A DNA stretch of 64,000 nucleotides from Bacillota bacterium (GTDB lineage Bacteria; Bacillota; Dehalobacteriia; UBA4068; UBA4997): the NCBI GenBank assembly GCA_021771915.1, contig JAETNY010000006.1, forward strand, positions 62,001 through 126,000, given 5' to 3'. Positions 17,759 through 26,582 of the stretch are shown here, in pieces. Both the position numbers and the translations under genes were made by a program. The number at the start of each line of letters is the position of its first letter. Within the stretch, counting starts at the first letter, position 1. Below the pieces are notes generated by a model. The model was given only the letters and a program-made list of their open reading frames with translations. It made no database searches and had not been told where the DNA came from.

Positions 17759-18760
17759 TTACTCACTTTCCTGCCCATCTGCCGCCGCTTTAATATCACT
17801 GCCGGCATAAATTAATTCGCTCACCGTAACAACCTGATAGCCCTGCTCCTTCAGCGCCGCCAAAATACGCGGCAAAACCTCAACTGTATACTCGGCGTTT
17901 TCATGCATCAAAATTATATCGCCGTCACGCACCACATCAAGCACAGAATTATAAACCGCATCGGCAGATTTGGCGCGCCAATCCTCCGTATCCAAAGACC
18001 ATAACACGGAAATCATATTCTGCGCGGCAATATCAGCTTTAACCTCATCATTAACCGCTCCATATGGCGCCCGGAAAAGATAAGGCGGCGCGCCCACAGC
18101 TTCATTAAAAGCCTTAGCAACTCTGGCAAAATCCTCCGCACGCTCCTCCGAGGACAAACCGGTCTGTTTGGTATGAAACCAGGAATGACTGCCCAATTCA
18201 CAGCCAGCAGCCAAAACCTGCTGCGCCAGTTCCGGGTTATTATGCACATATTTGCCAATCGTAAAAAAAGTTGCCCGACAGTCATTTTCCTGCAAAATCT
18301 GCAAAATCTGCGCTGTTTTTTTCGCAAAAGGCCCATCGTCAAAAGTCAACGCCACCATTTTACCGGCCGAGCGATTGGAAAACACCGAACCGCGCGATAC
18401 ACAGGCCAAAGAATATTCCTGCATAGCCGCCCCCTGCACATAAACCCGGGCAGCGTCACTATTTACCGTTTGCTGCTCACGCCGGAACAAATCATAATGT
18501 CCATTTTCCACCTTAAAATTGCTATCCAAATGCGGCCGCACAATATATGTTTTATCAAAAATATTCCAAGCCATTTTACGCAAATCCGGCGGCTGCTGCC
18601 ACCGATAATTGGTCTGGTCAGCTTCCGGCTGCACGTTAAAAAAAGCTTGCATCTGCGGACTTCCACAGTAAATAGTCAATCCTGCCAAAGCCGCCGCCAG
18701 CGCCAAAGCCATAAAACCGGCAACCTTCAATATACCCCTATGTCTATTGGTATTTTGCAT
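17759..18760 (-). CDS. Polysaccharide deacetylase (NodB domain), membrane-anchored
   Basis: Enzymes of this family remove acetyl groups from N-acetylglucosamine or N-acetylmuramic acid in wall polymers. A single N-terminal membrane segment (about residues 12-31) anchors the 333-residue protein outside the cell. The NodB core begins near residue 135 with TFDDGP (metal Asp), then SHSWFH (H-x3-H metal ligands) and RAPYG, and ends with DGDIILMHE. The stop overlaps the leader of the hydrolase gene. The SD AGAGGG supports the start. Substrate specificity cannot be told from sequence. Confidence 0.9.
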   Translation of the reverse strand: MQNTNRHRGILKVAGFMALALAAALAGLTIYCGSPQMQAFFNVQPEADQTNYRWQQPPDLRKMAWNIFDKTYIVRPHLDSNFKVENGHYDLFRREQQTVNSDAARVYVQGAAMQEYSLACVSRGSVFSNRSAGKMVALTFDDGPFAKKTAQILQILQENDCRATFFTIGKYVHNNPELAQQVLAAGCELGSHSWFHTKQTGLSSEERAEDFARVAKAFNEAVGAPPYLFRAPYGAVNDEVKADIAAQNMISVLWSLDTEDWRAKSADAVYNSVLDVVRDGDIILMHENAEYTVEVLPRILAALKEQGYQVVTVSELIYAGSDIKAAADGQESE

Positions 18761-18828
18761 TTTTTAATCCCTCTTATCACAAAAAAACACTATCCAACGC
18801 TGTTTTTACTAATAATATTCCACCCAAT

Positions 18829-20397
18829 CTATTTATATTCCGCAAATTTCTCCAGACCGCGGTATTGTACGGCCTCCGCAATATGCGCCGCTTCAATCAA
18901 TTCAGTACCAGCCAAATCAGCAATCGTGCGCGCCACCTTTAAGAGCCGGTCATGCGCCCGGGCGCTTAAATTTAGCCTGGCAAATGCTTTTTCCAGAATT
19001 TTTTCCGCCGCTGGCTGCATACGACAATATTTTTCCAACTGCGCACGGTTCATATCCGCATTAGCAAAAATCTCTCGCCCATCATTGTTCGCCTCTGCAA
19101 AACGACGCAACTGAATTTGTCGAGCCGCCGTCACTCTGGCTTTAATCGCCGCTGAATTTTCCGGACGTACGCCGTCGTTCAAATCCGCAAATTCAACCCT
19201 CTGCACGCTGACCTGCAAATCAATCCTATCCAACAGCGGCCCAGAAACCCGACTCAAATATCGGGAAACCTGATGTGGCGTACAGGTACAGGCTTTCACC
19301 GGGTCGCCCAGAAAACCGCACGGGCAGGGGTTCATTGCCGCAATCAGCTGAAATGAAGCATCAAAATCCATGCGTCCCTGCACACGCGACACCGTCACCA
19401 CCTTATCTTCCAATGGCTGGCGCAGGCTTTCCCGAACCTGACGGCCAAATTCCGGCAGTTCATCTAAAAACAATACGCCATTATGAGCCAAGCTAACCTC
19501 GCCCGGCCGTGGCACCCGGCCGCCGCCAATCACACTCTGCGCCGAAGACGTATGATGCGGCGAGCGAAACGGCCGCTCCGTTATCAACGGTTTAGCCTCT
19601 GGCAGCAAACCGCAAATGCTGTAAATTCTGGTAATTTCCAAACTTTCGGCCAAAGTCAGTTCCGGCAAAATAGTTGGCAAACGTCTGGCCAGCATGGTTT
19701 TGCCGGAACCGGGCGAACCGACCATCAACAGATTATGCCGGCCGGCAGCCGCAATTTCCATCGCCCTTTTCACAATCTGCTGACCCTTAACATCAGCCAT
19801 ATCCAACTGTTGCGCATCAGCCGCGGCCTGCTGAAAAATCGCCGCCACGTCCACTTTAGTGGGCTGAATGTTCAAACTGCCGCGCCACCAATCAACAAAC
19901 TGGCGCAGGCTGGCAATTCCCCAAATTGTACTGTTCCCCAAAAGCGCTCCCTCGGCGGCATTAACCTGCGGCAGGATAAAATCCGTAATCTGCCGCTCCG
20001 GCAAGATGCGTGACATCGGCAAAACGCCATTCACGCGCCGCAAACTACCGTCCAGCGATAATTCGCCCACAAAGACGCTGGCCGCCAAACTCTGCTCTAA
20101 ATGCATCTCCGGCAGCTGACCAGTCGCCACCAATATGCCAGCGGCAATCGCCAAATCAAAGTTAGCGCCTTCTTTTTTCACATCAGCCGGCGCCAGATTA
20201 ACCGTAATGCGCTCATAAGGAAATTCCAGACCACTGTTACGAATAGCCGTCCGCACGCGCTCACGGCTTTCTCGCACCGCCGCATCTGGCAGGCCGACTA
20301 TATCAAAGGCCGGCAGCCCCTTGGAAACGTCAACCTCCACGTTAACCATATAAGCATCTGCTCCCAGCAGTGAACAGCTATTTATTATTGCCAGCAT
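18829..20397 (-). CDS. ComM/YifB family Mg-chelatase-like AAA+ ATPase
   Basis: A 522-residue ComM-type helicase-like ATPase. The N-terminal Lon-protease-like domain (VNVEVDVSKGLPAFDIVGLPD) is followed by a AAA+ core with Walker A GSPGSGKT, Walker B LFLDELPEF, and CPCGFLGD with a Cys cluster, then the C-terminal ChlI-like region SARAHDRLLKVARTIADL. ComM promotes branch migration during transformation in Vibrio and Haemophilus; in Bacillota the role is less studied. A partner in the same window, dprA, fits DNA uptake. GGGAGAAG precedes the start. Confidence 0.93.
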   Translation of the reverse strand: MLAIINSCSLLGADAYMVNVEVDVSKGLPAFDIVGLPDAAVRESRERVRTAIRNSGLEFPYERITVNLAPADVKKEGANFDLAIAAGILVATGQLPEMHLEQSLAASVFVGELSLDGSLRRVNGVLPMSRILPERQITDFILPQVNAAEGALLGNSTIWGIASLRQFVDWWRGSLNIQPTKVDVAAIFQQAAADAQQLDMADVKGQQIVKRAMEIAAAGRHNLLMVGSPGSGKTMLARRLPTILPELTLAESLEITRIYSICGLLPEAKPLITERPFRSPHHTSSAQSVIGGGRVPRPGEVSLAHNGVLFLDELPEFGRQVRESLRQPLEDKVVTVSRVQGRMDFDASFQLIAAMNPCPCGFLGDPVKACTCTPHQVSRYLSRVSGPLLDRIDLQVSVQRVEFADLNDGVRPENSAAIKARVTAARQIQLRRFAEANNDGREIFANADMNRAQLEKYCRMQPAAEKILEKAFARLNLSARAHDRLLKVARTIADLAGTELIEAAHIAEAVQYRGLEKFAEYK

Positions 20398-20469
20398 AGA
20401 CTTCTCCCAATTTTTCCTTATTTTAACAGCTTATTCAGACTGTTCACCCCAAGGTTCTGACAGCTTTTC

Positions 20470-21609
20470 TCAAAATCCAAACAAATCGCACGCCGCCTGT
20501 ATATTGGACGGTGCGTCTACCATAAACGGGCAACGCTGTACACAGGCGCCGCAACCAATACAGGACTGCGCCGTCACCGGCAAAGCGGCATAATGCTCCC
20601 GTACCGTTTCCGGAATTTCACCCTGCACTTTAGCCAAATTAAAAAACTTGGTAACCGCAGCAATATCAATACCCTGTGGGCAAGGCGCACAGTGACCACA
20701 ATACATGCAATGCCCCTGCCAGCTGATACGCGGAAACTGTACAAAAGCCGCCGCATAATCGCGCTCCGCCGCCATTGCCTCACAATAATGCAAACTGTCC
20801 GCCAACTCCGCCACAGAATGAGCTCCCACCATAACCGCAGCCACCGCCGGCCTATCCAGGGCATATTGCAGACACTGGCAAACCGTCAGCGCCTTGCCGG
20901 CCGGCGAATCATTCGTCAGCAAATCGCCGCCGCCAAAAGCTTTCATCACCGTAATACCCACGCCCTGCCGCTGACAGGCTTCATAAAGCTTTTCTCGCTG
21001 CGGCTCCAAATTCAGCAGGGGCTTCGCATAGCTGTCGTCAGCCCAAAGCTTCTCCAAATCCTCATCACCTGGCAACAAATCATAGCAGGGATTTACACTG
21101 AACATCAAAACTTCCACGGCGCCGCTTTCCACCGCCGCCAAAGCCGCCTCTGGATTATGGCTGCTAACGCCAATGTGCCTTATCCTCCCCTGCCGCTTCA
21201 ACTCCTGCGCATAATCCAGAATACCGCCATCGGCAATCTGCTGCCAAAGCTGCACCGAGTCAACATAATGAATCATACCAACATCGACATAATCCGTACC
21301 CAGATTTTGCAGCATCAATTCAAAAGCCTGCTTAACCTCAGGTAAACTGCGTGTGGCTTTGTATTGTTCATTCTGCCAGATAGTGCAAAGATGCGCCTGC
21401 AAAACAAAATCAGACCGGCGGCCGGTCAAAGCTTTACCAAGCATATGCTGCAAATCCGGATTAGGGCTATACAAATCCATAAAATTTACGCCCTGCGCCA
21501 AGGCCATTTCAAACATTTCATCTGCGGCCGGCTGATTAATAAACCCCTCGCAGCCCAGAGCAATTTCGCTCACCTTAAGGCCGGTTTGAGCAAGTTCACG
21601 ATATTTCAT
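20470..21609 (-). CDS. Aldo/keto reductase with C-terminal 4Fe-4S domain
   Basis: The 379-residue protein has an AKR barrel (LALGCEGF-like start, MIHYVDS, IRHIGVSSHN) joined to a ferredoxin-like tail with CMYCGHCAPCPQG and CIGCGACVQRCPF. This subgroup is common in anaerobic Bacillota. Two classical tetrad positions look altered: FMDLYSPN replaces the D-x4-Y spacing and QAHLCT stands where the Lys motif is expected. The start at 21609 has AGGAGG upstream; the frame extends 13 codons further. It has its own strong promoter. Substrate unknown. Confidence 0.85.
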   Translation of the reverse strand: MKYRELAQTGLKVSEIALGCEGFINQPAADEMFEMALAQGVNFMDLYSPNPDLQHMLGKALTGRRSDFVLQAHLCTIWQNEQYKATRSLPEVKQAFELMLQNLGTDYVDVGMIHYVDSVQLWQQIADGGILDYAQELKRQGRIRHIGVSSHNPEAALAAVESGAVEVLMFSVNPCYDLLPGDEDLEKLWADDSYAKPLLNLEPQREKLYEACQRQGVGITVMKAFGGGDLLTNDSPAGKALTVCQCLQYALDRPAVAAVMVGAHSVAELADSLHYCEAMAAERDYAAAFVQFPRISWQGHCMYCGHCAPCPQGIDIAAVTKFFNLAKVQGEIPETVREHYAALPVTAQSCIGCGACVQRCPFMVDAPSNIQAACDLFGF

Positions 21610-21660
21610 ATCAAAATACCTCCTGTTCACAGCAGAAATTTTTACCATTTATAAAGCCTT

Positions 21661-21689
21661 ATTATATAACGCCGGGCGCAATAAATCAA
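21661..21689 (-). promoter_or_regulatory. Promoter for the aldo/keto reductase gene
   Basis: TTGATT (21684-21689) and TATAAT (21661-21666) are 17 bases apart on the minus strand, 52 bases before the start codon. Confidence 0.82.
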
Positions 21690-21725
21690 GCGCTTTATGC
21701 ACAAAATTCAGCCATAAGCCAAAAT

Positions 21726-22073
21726 TTAGCGAGCTTTAAGCGTTCCTCCGGTTCCCCATTCACTAAAAACGCTGTATGTCAGATATACTGCGTCCTGTGG
21801 CAAAGTGCAAACCTTCTGCGTCAGCGCACAGACAGCCTCGGTAAATTGCTTTTTATGTTCAAACTCTGTATCGCCGGAAAATTTAGCGTCAAGATAGGCC
21901 AAATCACGTTTTTCTCCCTGAAAAAACATCGTCAAACCGTCATCAACCTCTACCATTAACGCGGCCTCGGTTTTACCCGGTATCAGACCGATAATCTCCG
22001 CCAAACCGGATTTAAACTCCTCTTTCTGCGCCATAGTTAAATCTTTAGAGGTCGCCATTCTAATATAAGGCAT
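21726..22073 (-). CDS. MIF-like tautomerase family protein
   Basis: A 115-residue protein of the macrophage migration inhibitory factor-like tautomerase fold. It starts MPYIRM, so removal of Met exposes the catalytic Pro1, and this decides the start at 22073 over a GTG three codons upstream. The middle LIPGKTEAALMVEVDD and the aromatic segment MFFQGEKRDLAYLDAKFSG fit bacterial MIF homologues. The natural substrate of such bacterial proteins is mostly unknown. It lies 15 bases after ispA's stop and may be cotranscribed. Confidence 0.78.
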   Translation of the reverse strand: MPYIRMATSKDLTMAQKEEFKSGLAEIIGLIPGKTEAALMVEVDDGLTMFFQGEKRDLAYLDAKFSGDTEFEHKKQFTEAVCALTQKVCTLPQDAVYLTYSVFSEWGTGGTLKAR

Positions 22074-22088
22074 ATTTTTCACCCATTT

Positions 22089-23018
22089 CTAATTATCTCG
22101 CTGACAAAAATATTCTGTCAGTCCCAAAAGCAGCTGACCCTGCTCGCCAAGCGACTGCAAAGCCTTTTTGGCCGCCATTATAGCCTGTTCCGCCGCCTGC
22201 TCTGCGCCTTGCAGCCCCAGCAGACTGACATAAGTTGTCTTATTATTCGCCGCATCGCTGCCAACCGGCTTGCCCAAACGGCTTTCCTCGCCCACCACGT
22301 CCAGAATATCGTCCTTAATTTGAAAAGCCAGACCAAACTGCTGACCAAATTCCAGCAAAGACTGCCTTTGCGCGCCGTCAGCGCCAACCAAACGACCGCC
22401 GCAAACCAGCGCGGCCTCCAGCAGCGCGCCGGTTTTGCTGGCATGAATTTTGCGCAGACCCGGCAGGTCTAACGGCTCCGTCGTATTTTCTGCAGCCAAA
22501 TCCAACGCCTGACCAGTCACCATACCGCCCAGTCCAGCCTTCCAGGCAAAATACTGCGCCGCCTGTACAACGTGCACGCTTGAAACTGCACTGTTAGCCA
22601 GCAGACAGAAAAAGCAATGCGTCAGCAGGCCATCGCCGGCCAAAATAGCCGTAGCCTCGTCAAAAGCCTTATGACAACTAGGACGGCCGCGCCGTAAATC
22701 ATCATCGTCCATAGCCGGCAGGTCATCATGAATTAAAGAATACGTATGCAGCATCTCAATGCCGCAGGCAAAAGGAAGATAAGACGACAAATTCTCAGCC
22801 GTTTCAGGCTTAAGGCTTTCTATCACCGCCAGAAACAGCAGCGGCCGCAATCTTTTACCGCCAGCTAACAGACTATAACGCATAGCCGCCAGCAGCCGCG
22901 CCGTGCCCTCGCCGGGCGGCGCAGCCTGCTCCGCCCGGTCCATCTCCGTTGCCAGCGCCTGATTAATCAGCTTTTGCCGCGCCTGCACATAAGCGGCAAT
23001 ATCCAATTTTTCTTTCAT
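22089..23018 (-). CDS. ispA: Polyprenyl synthetase (farnesyl diphosphate synthase type)
   Basis: Makes farnesyl (or geranylgeranyl) diphosphate from IPP and DMAPP for undecaprenyl phosphate and quinone precursors. First Asp-rich motif HDDLPAMDDDDLRRG, second KDDILDVVG, GKRLRPLL and the KASKTG-like segment (KIHASKTGALLEA) are intact in 309 residues. The chain-length region before the first motif (MLHTYSLIHDD) is the FPP-synthase type. It is 28 bases downstream of the stnC-like gene. Confidence 0.93.
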   Translation of the reverse strand: MKEKLDIAAYVQARQKLINQALATEMDRAEQAAPPGEGTARLLAAMRYSLLAGGKRLRPLLFLAVIESLKPETAENLSSYLPFACGIEMLHTYSLIHDDLPAMDDDDLRRGRPSCHKAFDEATAILAGDGLLTHCFFCLLANSAVSSVHVVQAAQYFAWKAGLGGMVTGQALDLAAENTTEPLDLPGLRKIHASKTGALLEAALVCGGRLVGADGAQRQSLLEFGQQFGLAFQIKDDILDVVGEESRLGKPVGSDAANNKTTYVSLLGLQGAEQAAEQAIMAAKKALQSLGEQGQLLLGLTEYFCQRDN

Positions 23019-23046
23019 ATTATTATGGCCTTTTAATCGCTTTAAT

Positions 23047-26000
23047 TTATTGTTTCATTTTCTGCCAGCTTTTAACGGAAGTGCTGGCTTCCTCATATTC
23101 TCTGGCAAACGAAGCCTGTGCCAAATCAGGATTATCCAAAACAAACTGCCTGCCCTGCGGCGTTTGAGGAAGTTTACCGTCCACGCCCACAAAAGCCGCG
23201 TCCTGCTGCAAAGCAGCCGCATATTCCGGACAAGCCGCCGTCAAACCGGCGCGAATTTGCTCCAAATCAGTAAATTTATAATTACGATTTAAAGCATTAA
23301 TCAAAGCCGCCAGCAGCTGCCAATTTTCTTCACCCAAATTTGGACGCACCGCCGACTGCACCTTTTGCAGCCGACCCTCAAAGTTGACATAGCTGCCGGT
23401 TACCGCGCCAAAACCAGCCAACGGCAGAAGCACTGAAGCGTAAGGATAAGCCCTGCCATAATTAGCGTCGGCCTCCAACACAAACTCCATATTTTCCGCC
23501 TGTTCCGCCGGCAAATCCACGCCGAACAGCAATAAGCCTTTCAGCTGACCGCTGGCAATATCCGCATAAAGCTGCTTCATATCCCGACTAATGCCCAAAG
23601 CGCGTATCGTCTGACTGTTAGCCCTGGCCTGCAACTGCAAAACCGGCATAGAATCATCACCATTCATCGCCAAAGCCGCCACACACTGCGCCGTTTCTTT
23701 AGTCAAACGGCTTCTGTCCAGCAACAGCACCGGCCGCTTGGCCTGCGCCAAAGCCGCCGCCAATGCCTGAACCTCCGGCGCGGCATTAGCCGCATATTCC
23801 GACAAACGCGCCTGCGCCAGCTGCACCAAAAGCTGCAAATTGCCATGCGGCTGATAAACTTCAGCCGCCGCATTGGCTAAAAGTCCCGGCTTATCCGCAA
23901 CTAAAAGAATCTTCTGCCCGGCCTTTGCGCCCTTTTTCAGCCGAGAACCCAAAATCGGATAATTCTCGGCCAATTCATCGCCAAAAGCCAACAGCACATC
24001 AGCCGCTTCCACATCGGCCACTGTGGCCGTAGAAGCGTCAAAGCCCCAAACATCACCCAAACCGCCTTTTTCCGCATTAGGCGCATAAATATATTCCGTA
24101 CCGATAATTTCTTCGGCCATAAATTTCAGCAAAAACATTTCTTCACTAGTTAGCTGATCGCCAATCACCACGCCCAGAGTGTCGGTGCCGTCTGTTTCGC
24201 GCAGCGAATTAATAGCCGCGGCCGCCGCTCGCAAAGCGTCGTGCGGTTTGGCTGCCGACATGCCCTGACCAAAATCAATTCCGGCCGTCGGCGCACCTGT
24301 GGCCGTCATGGCATGCGGATAGCCAAAACGTCCTGTCTGACACAAACGCCCACCTTCCGCCGGCTCCACCTTAGCCAGATAATCACCCTTATGCTTAATC
24401 TGCAAATTACAGCCATTGCCGCAGAAATTGCAAACGCTGTCCTGCGCCTCACAAGCCAGAGGCACAGGCTTTTCCCAGGGCTGGCGCTCTTGCAAAGCGC
24501 CGGTTGGGCAAACTGCCACGCACTGGCCGCAACCCTTGCAGCTGCTTTCACCAAGGGGCAGGCCAAAATCAGCGCCCACCACCGTTGGGAAACCACGGCC
24601 GTCCAACCCCAAAGCGCCCACGCCGGTCACTTCCTCACAGGTACGCACACAGTTACCACACAAAATGCACTTGCTCATATCACGCATAATAAAACGGTGG
24701 CTGTTATCCTTAGGGGTTATATTGATCTCACCATCATATTTCTGCGGCTGTACCTGATATTCCTGCGCATAATGCAGCAAACGGCACTCAAAAACATCGC
24801 CGCAGCCACATTCCAGACAGCGGCTGGCCTCATACATCGCCTCCATCTGGTCATACCCCTTGGCAACTTCCATAAAATTGCTATTGCGATATTCCGGGTG
24901 CAGATAGCTGATTGAAACGCGCTGCACCTTGGGTTTGCTGCTGAAGAACTCCGGCGCCGGCTCGCCGTTTTTATGCAGATATTTTTCCATATTCAAATTT
25001 GCGTCAACCTCGCCGGTACGCAGATATTTGTCGATAACCCTGGCCGCCTGCTTGGCATGCGCCACCGCCTGCACCGCAATACCGGGGCCGTCGTTAATTG
25101 CATCACCGCCAGCAAAAACGCCTGGTATGGAAGTCGCATAGGTTTTTTCGTCCGCAGCAATCGTCTGCCAGGCAGTATAAGCCAACTCCGGCGCGTCTTC
25201 ACCCAGCGCCAGCGGCACCACTTTCTGGCCAATGGCCGCAATTACCAAATCAACCGGCAAAATTTCAATACCATTCGGCACCGGAACAGGTTTGCGGCGG
25301 CCGCTCTCGTCCGGCTCACCCAACTCCATCTGCTGTAATTCAATCGCTACAGCGCGGCCGTGCTGGGCATCGCCAATAACCCGGGTGGGCGCCACCAAAA
25401 ACTTAAACTGCACACCCTCCTCCATGGCTTCGCGAATTTCCACGTCCTCCGCCGGCATTTCCGCCTGCGTACGCCGATACAGCACATAAACCTCCTGCGC
25501 GCCCAGACGCACCGCCGTGCGACAAGCGTCCATAGCCGTATTGCCGCCGCCGACCACAGCCACCCGGCCACCCAGCTTGCGCAGATTACCCAGCGCCACA
25601 TTGCCCAAAAAGTCTATGCCACCGACCACGCCAGGCAAATTCTCGCCCTCACAGCGCAGTCCGGCGCTGCGCCAGGCGCCGTTGGCCAGATAAATTGCGT
25701 CAAAATCGCGCTGCAAATCCGCGAACTGAACATCTCGACCCAACATACATTTGGTGCGAATTTCCACGCCCAGTCGCACGATTAAATCAATTTCCAAATC
25801 CAAAATATTTTTCGGCAGGCGATATTCCGGTATGCCATAACGCAGCATACCGCCAGCCTGCGGCATCATCTCAAAAACAACCGCCTGATGTCCGGCCAGC
25901 GCCATAAAATAAGCCATAGTAAGACCAGCCGGGCCGCCGCCGATTATAGCCACGCGTTTGCCGGTGTCCGGCTTTTTCTCCGGCAGATAAGGCTTGCCGC

Positions 26001-26550
26001 TGTTTAAATCCACGTCCGCCGCAAATTGTTTCAGCCGAGCCAGATTAATCGGCTGTTCAACCTTGGCGCGGCGACAGGCTTCCTCACAGGGATGAGGGCA
26101 AACACGACCCAAAGAAGCCGGAATAGGATAACTTTCTTTAATCAGCTGCAAAGCTTCCGCAAAGCGATTGTTGGCAATCAAGCCAACATAGCCCTGACAG
26201 TCGCTGCCGGCCGGACAGGCCTGTTTACAGGGAGCAACGCAATCGCCCTTATGGTTGGAAAGCAGCAGTTCCAAAGCGGTGCGCCGAGCGCTGATTACAG
26301 CTTCAGTATCAGTATAAATAACCTGCCCTTCGGCGGCCTCCGTGGCGCAGGCACGGAACAGCCGGGGGCTGCCCTCCATCGCCACCACACACATACCGCA
26401 AGCGCCGTAAGGCTTCAGGTTGTCGTCATGACAAAGTGTTGGTATCTCAATGCCGGCGCGGCGCGCCACCGACAGAATGGTTTCCCCGGCCTGCGCGGTC
26501 AACTCCTGGCCGTCTATGGTCAATTTAAATGTAGTCTTTTTTTCAGACAT
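23047..26550 (-). CDS. StnC-like fusion of NuoG-type and GltD-type domains
   Basis: The 1167-residue iron-sulfur flavoprotein carries an N-terminal 2Fe-2S domain (Cys40, 51, 54, 68), a GltD-like cluster region (Cys104-118 and 151-159), an FAD site GGGPAGL (204-210), an NAD(P)H site VVGGGNTAMD (332-341) followed by YRR that suits NADPH, two 4Fe-4S motifs (Cys628-638, 671-681), and a C-terminal NuoG-like domain beginning CNFCGNGC (707-714). This arrangement is the one described for StnC of the Sporomusa-type (Stn) electron-bifurcating transhydrogenase. It is the last of three linked genes with NuoE- and NuoF-like partners. It could instead serve a formate dehydrogenase or hydrogenase, but no catalytic subunit of either is nearby. 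Confidence 0.85.
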   Translation of the reverse strand: MSEKKTTFKLTIDGQELTAQAGETILSVARRAGIEIPTLCHDDNLKPYGACGMCVVAMEGSPRLFRACATEAAEGQVIYTDTEAVISARRTALELLLSNHKGDCVAPCKQACPAGSDCQGYVGLIANNRFAEALQLIKESYPIPASLGRVCPHPCEEACRRAKVEQPINLARLKQFAADVDLNSGKPYLPEKKPDTGKRVAIIGGGPAGLTMAYFMALAGHQAVVFEMMPQAGGMLRYGIPEYRLPKNILDLEIDLIVRLGVEIRTKCMLGRDVQFADLQRDFDAIYLANGAWRSAGLRCEGENLPGVVGGIDFLGNVALGNLRKLGGRVAVVGGGNTAMDACRTAVRLGAQEVYVLYRRTQAEMPAEDVEIREAMEEGVQFKFLVAPTRVIGDAQHGRAVAIELQQMELGEPDESGRRKPVPVPNGIEILPVDLVIAAIGQKVVPLALGEDAPELAYTAWQTIAADEKTYATSIPGVFAGGDAINDGPGIAVQAVAHAKQAARVIDKYLRTGEVDANLNMEKYLHKNGEPAPEFFSSKPKVQRVSISYLHPEYRNSNFMEVAKGYDQMEAMYEASRCLECGCGDVFECRLLHYAQEYQVQPQKYDGEINITPKDNSHRFIMRDMSKCILCGNCVRTCEEVTGVGALGLDGRGFPTVVGADFGLPLGESSCKGCGQCVAVCPTGALQERQPWEKPVPLACEAQDSVCNFCGNGCNLQIKHKGDYLAKVEPAEGGRLCQTGRFGYPHAMTATGAPTAGIDFGQGMSAAKPHDALRAAAAAINSLRETDGTDTLGVVIGDQLTSEEMFLLKFMAEEIIGTEYIYAPNAEKGGLGDVWGFDASTATVADVEAADVLLAFGDELAENYPILGSRLKKGAKAGQKILLVADKPGLLANAAAEVYQPHGNLQLLVQLAQARLSEYAANAAPEVQALAAALAQAKRPVLLLDRSRLTKETAQCVAALAMNGDDSMPVLQLQARANSQTIRALGISRDMKQLYADIASGQLKGLLLFGVDLPAEQAENMEFVLEADANYGRAYPYASVLLPLAGFGAVTGSYVNFEGRLQKVQSAVRPNLGEENWQLLAALINALNRNYKFTDLEQIRAGLTAACPEYAAALQQDAAFVGVDGKLPQTPQGRQFVLDNPDLAQASFAREYEEASTSVKSWQKMKQ

Positions 26551-26582
26551 TTATGATATAAACCTCCTTTACGGCACGCCCG

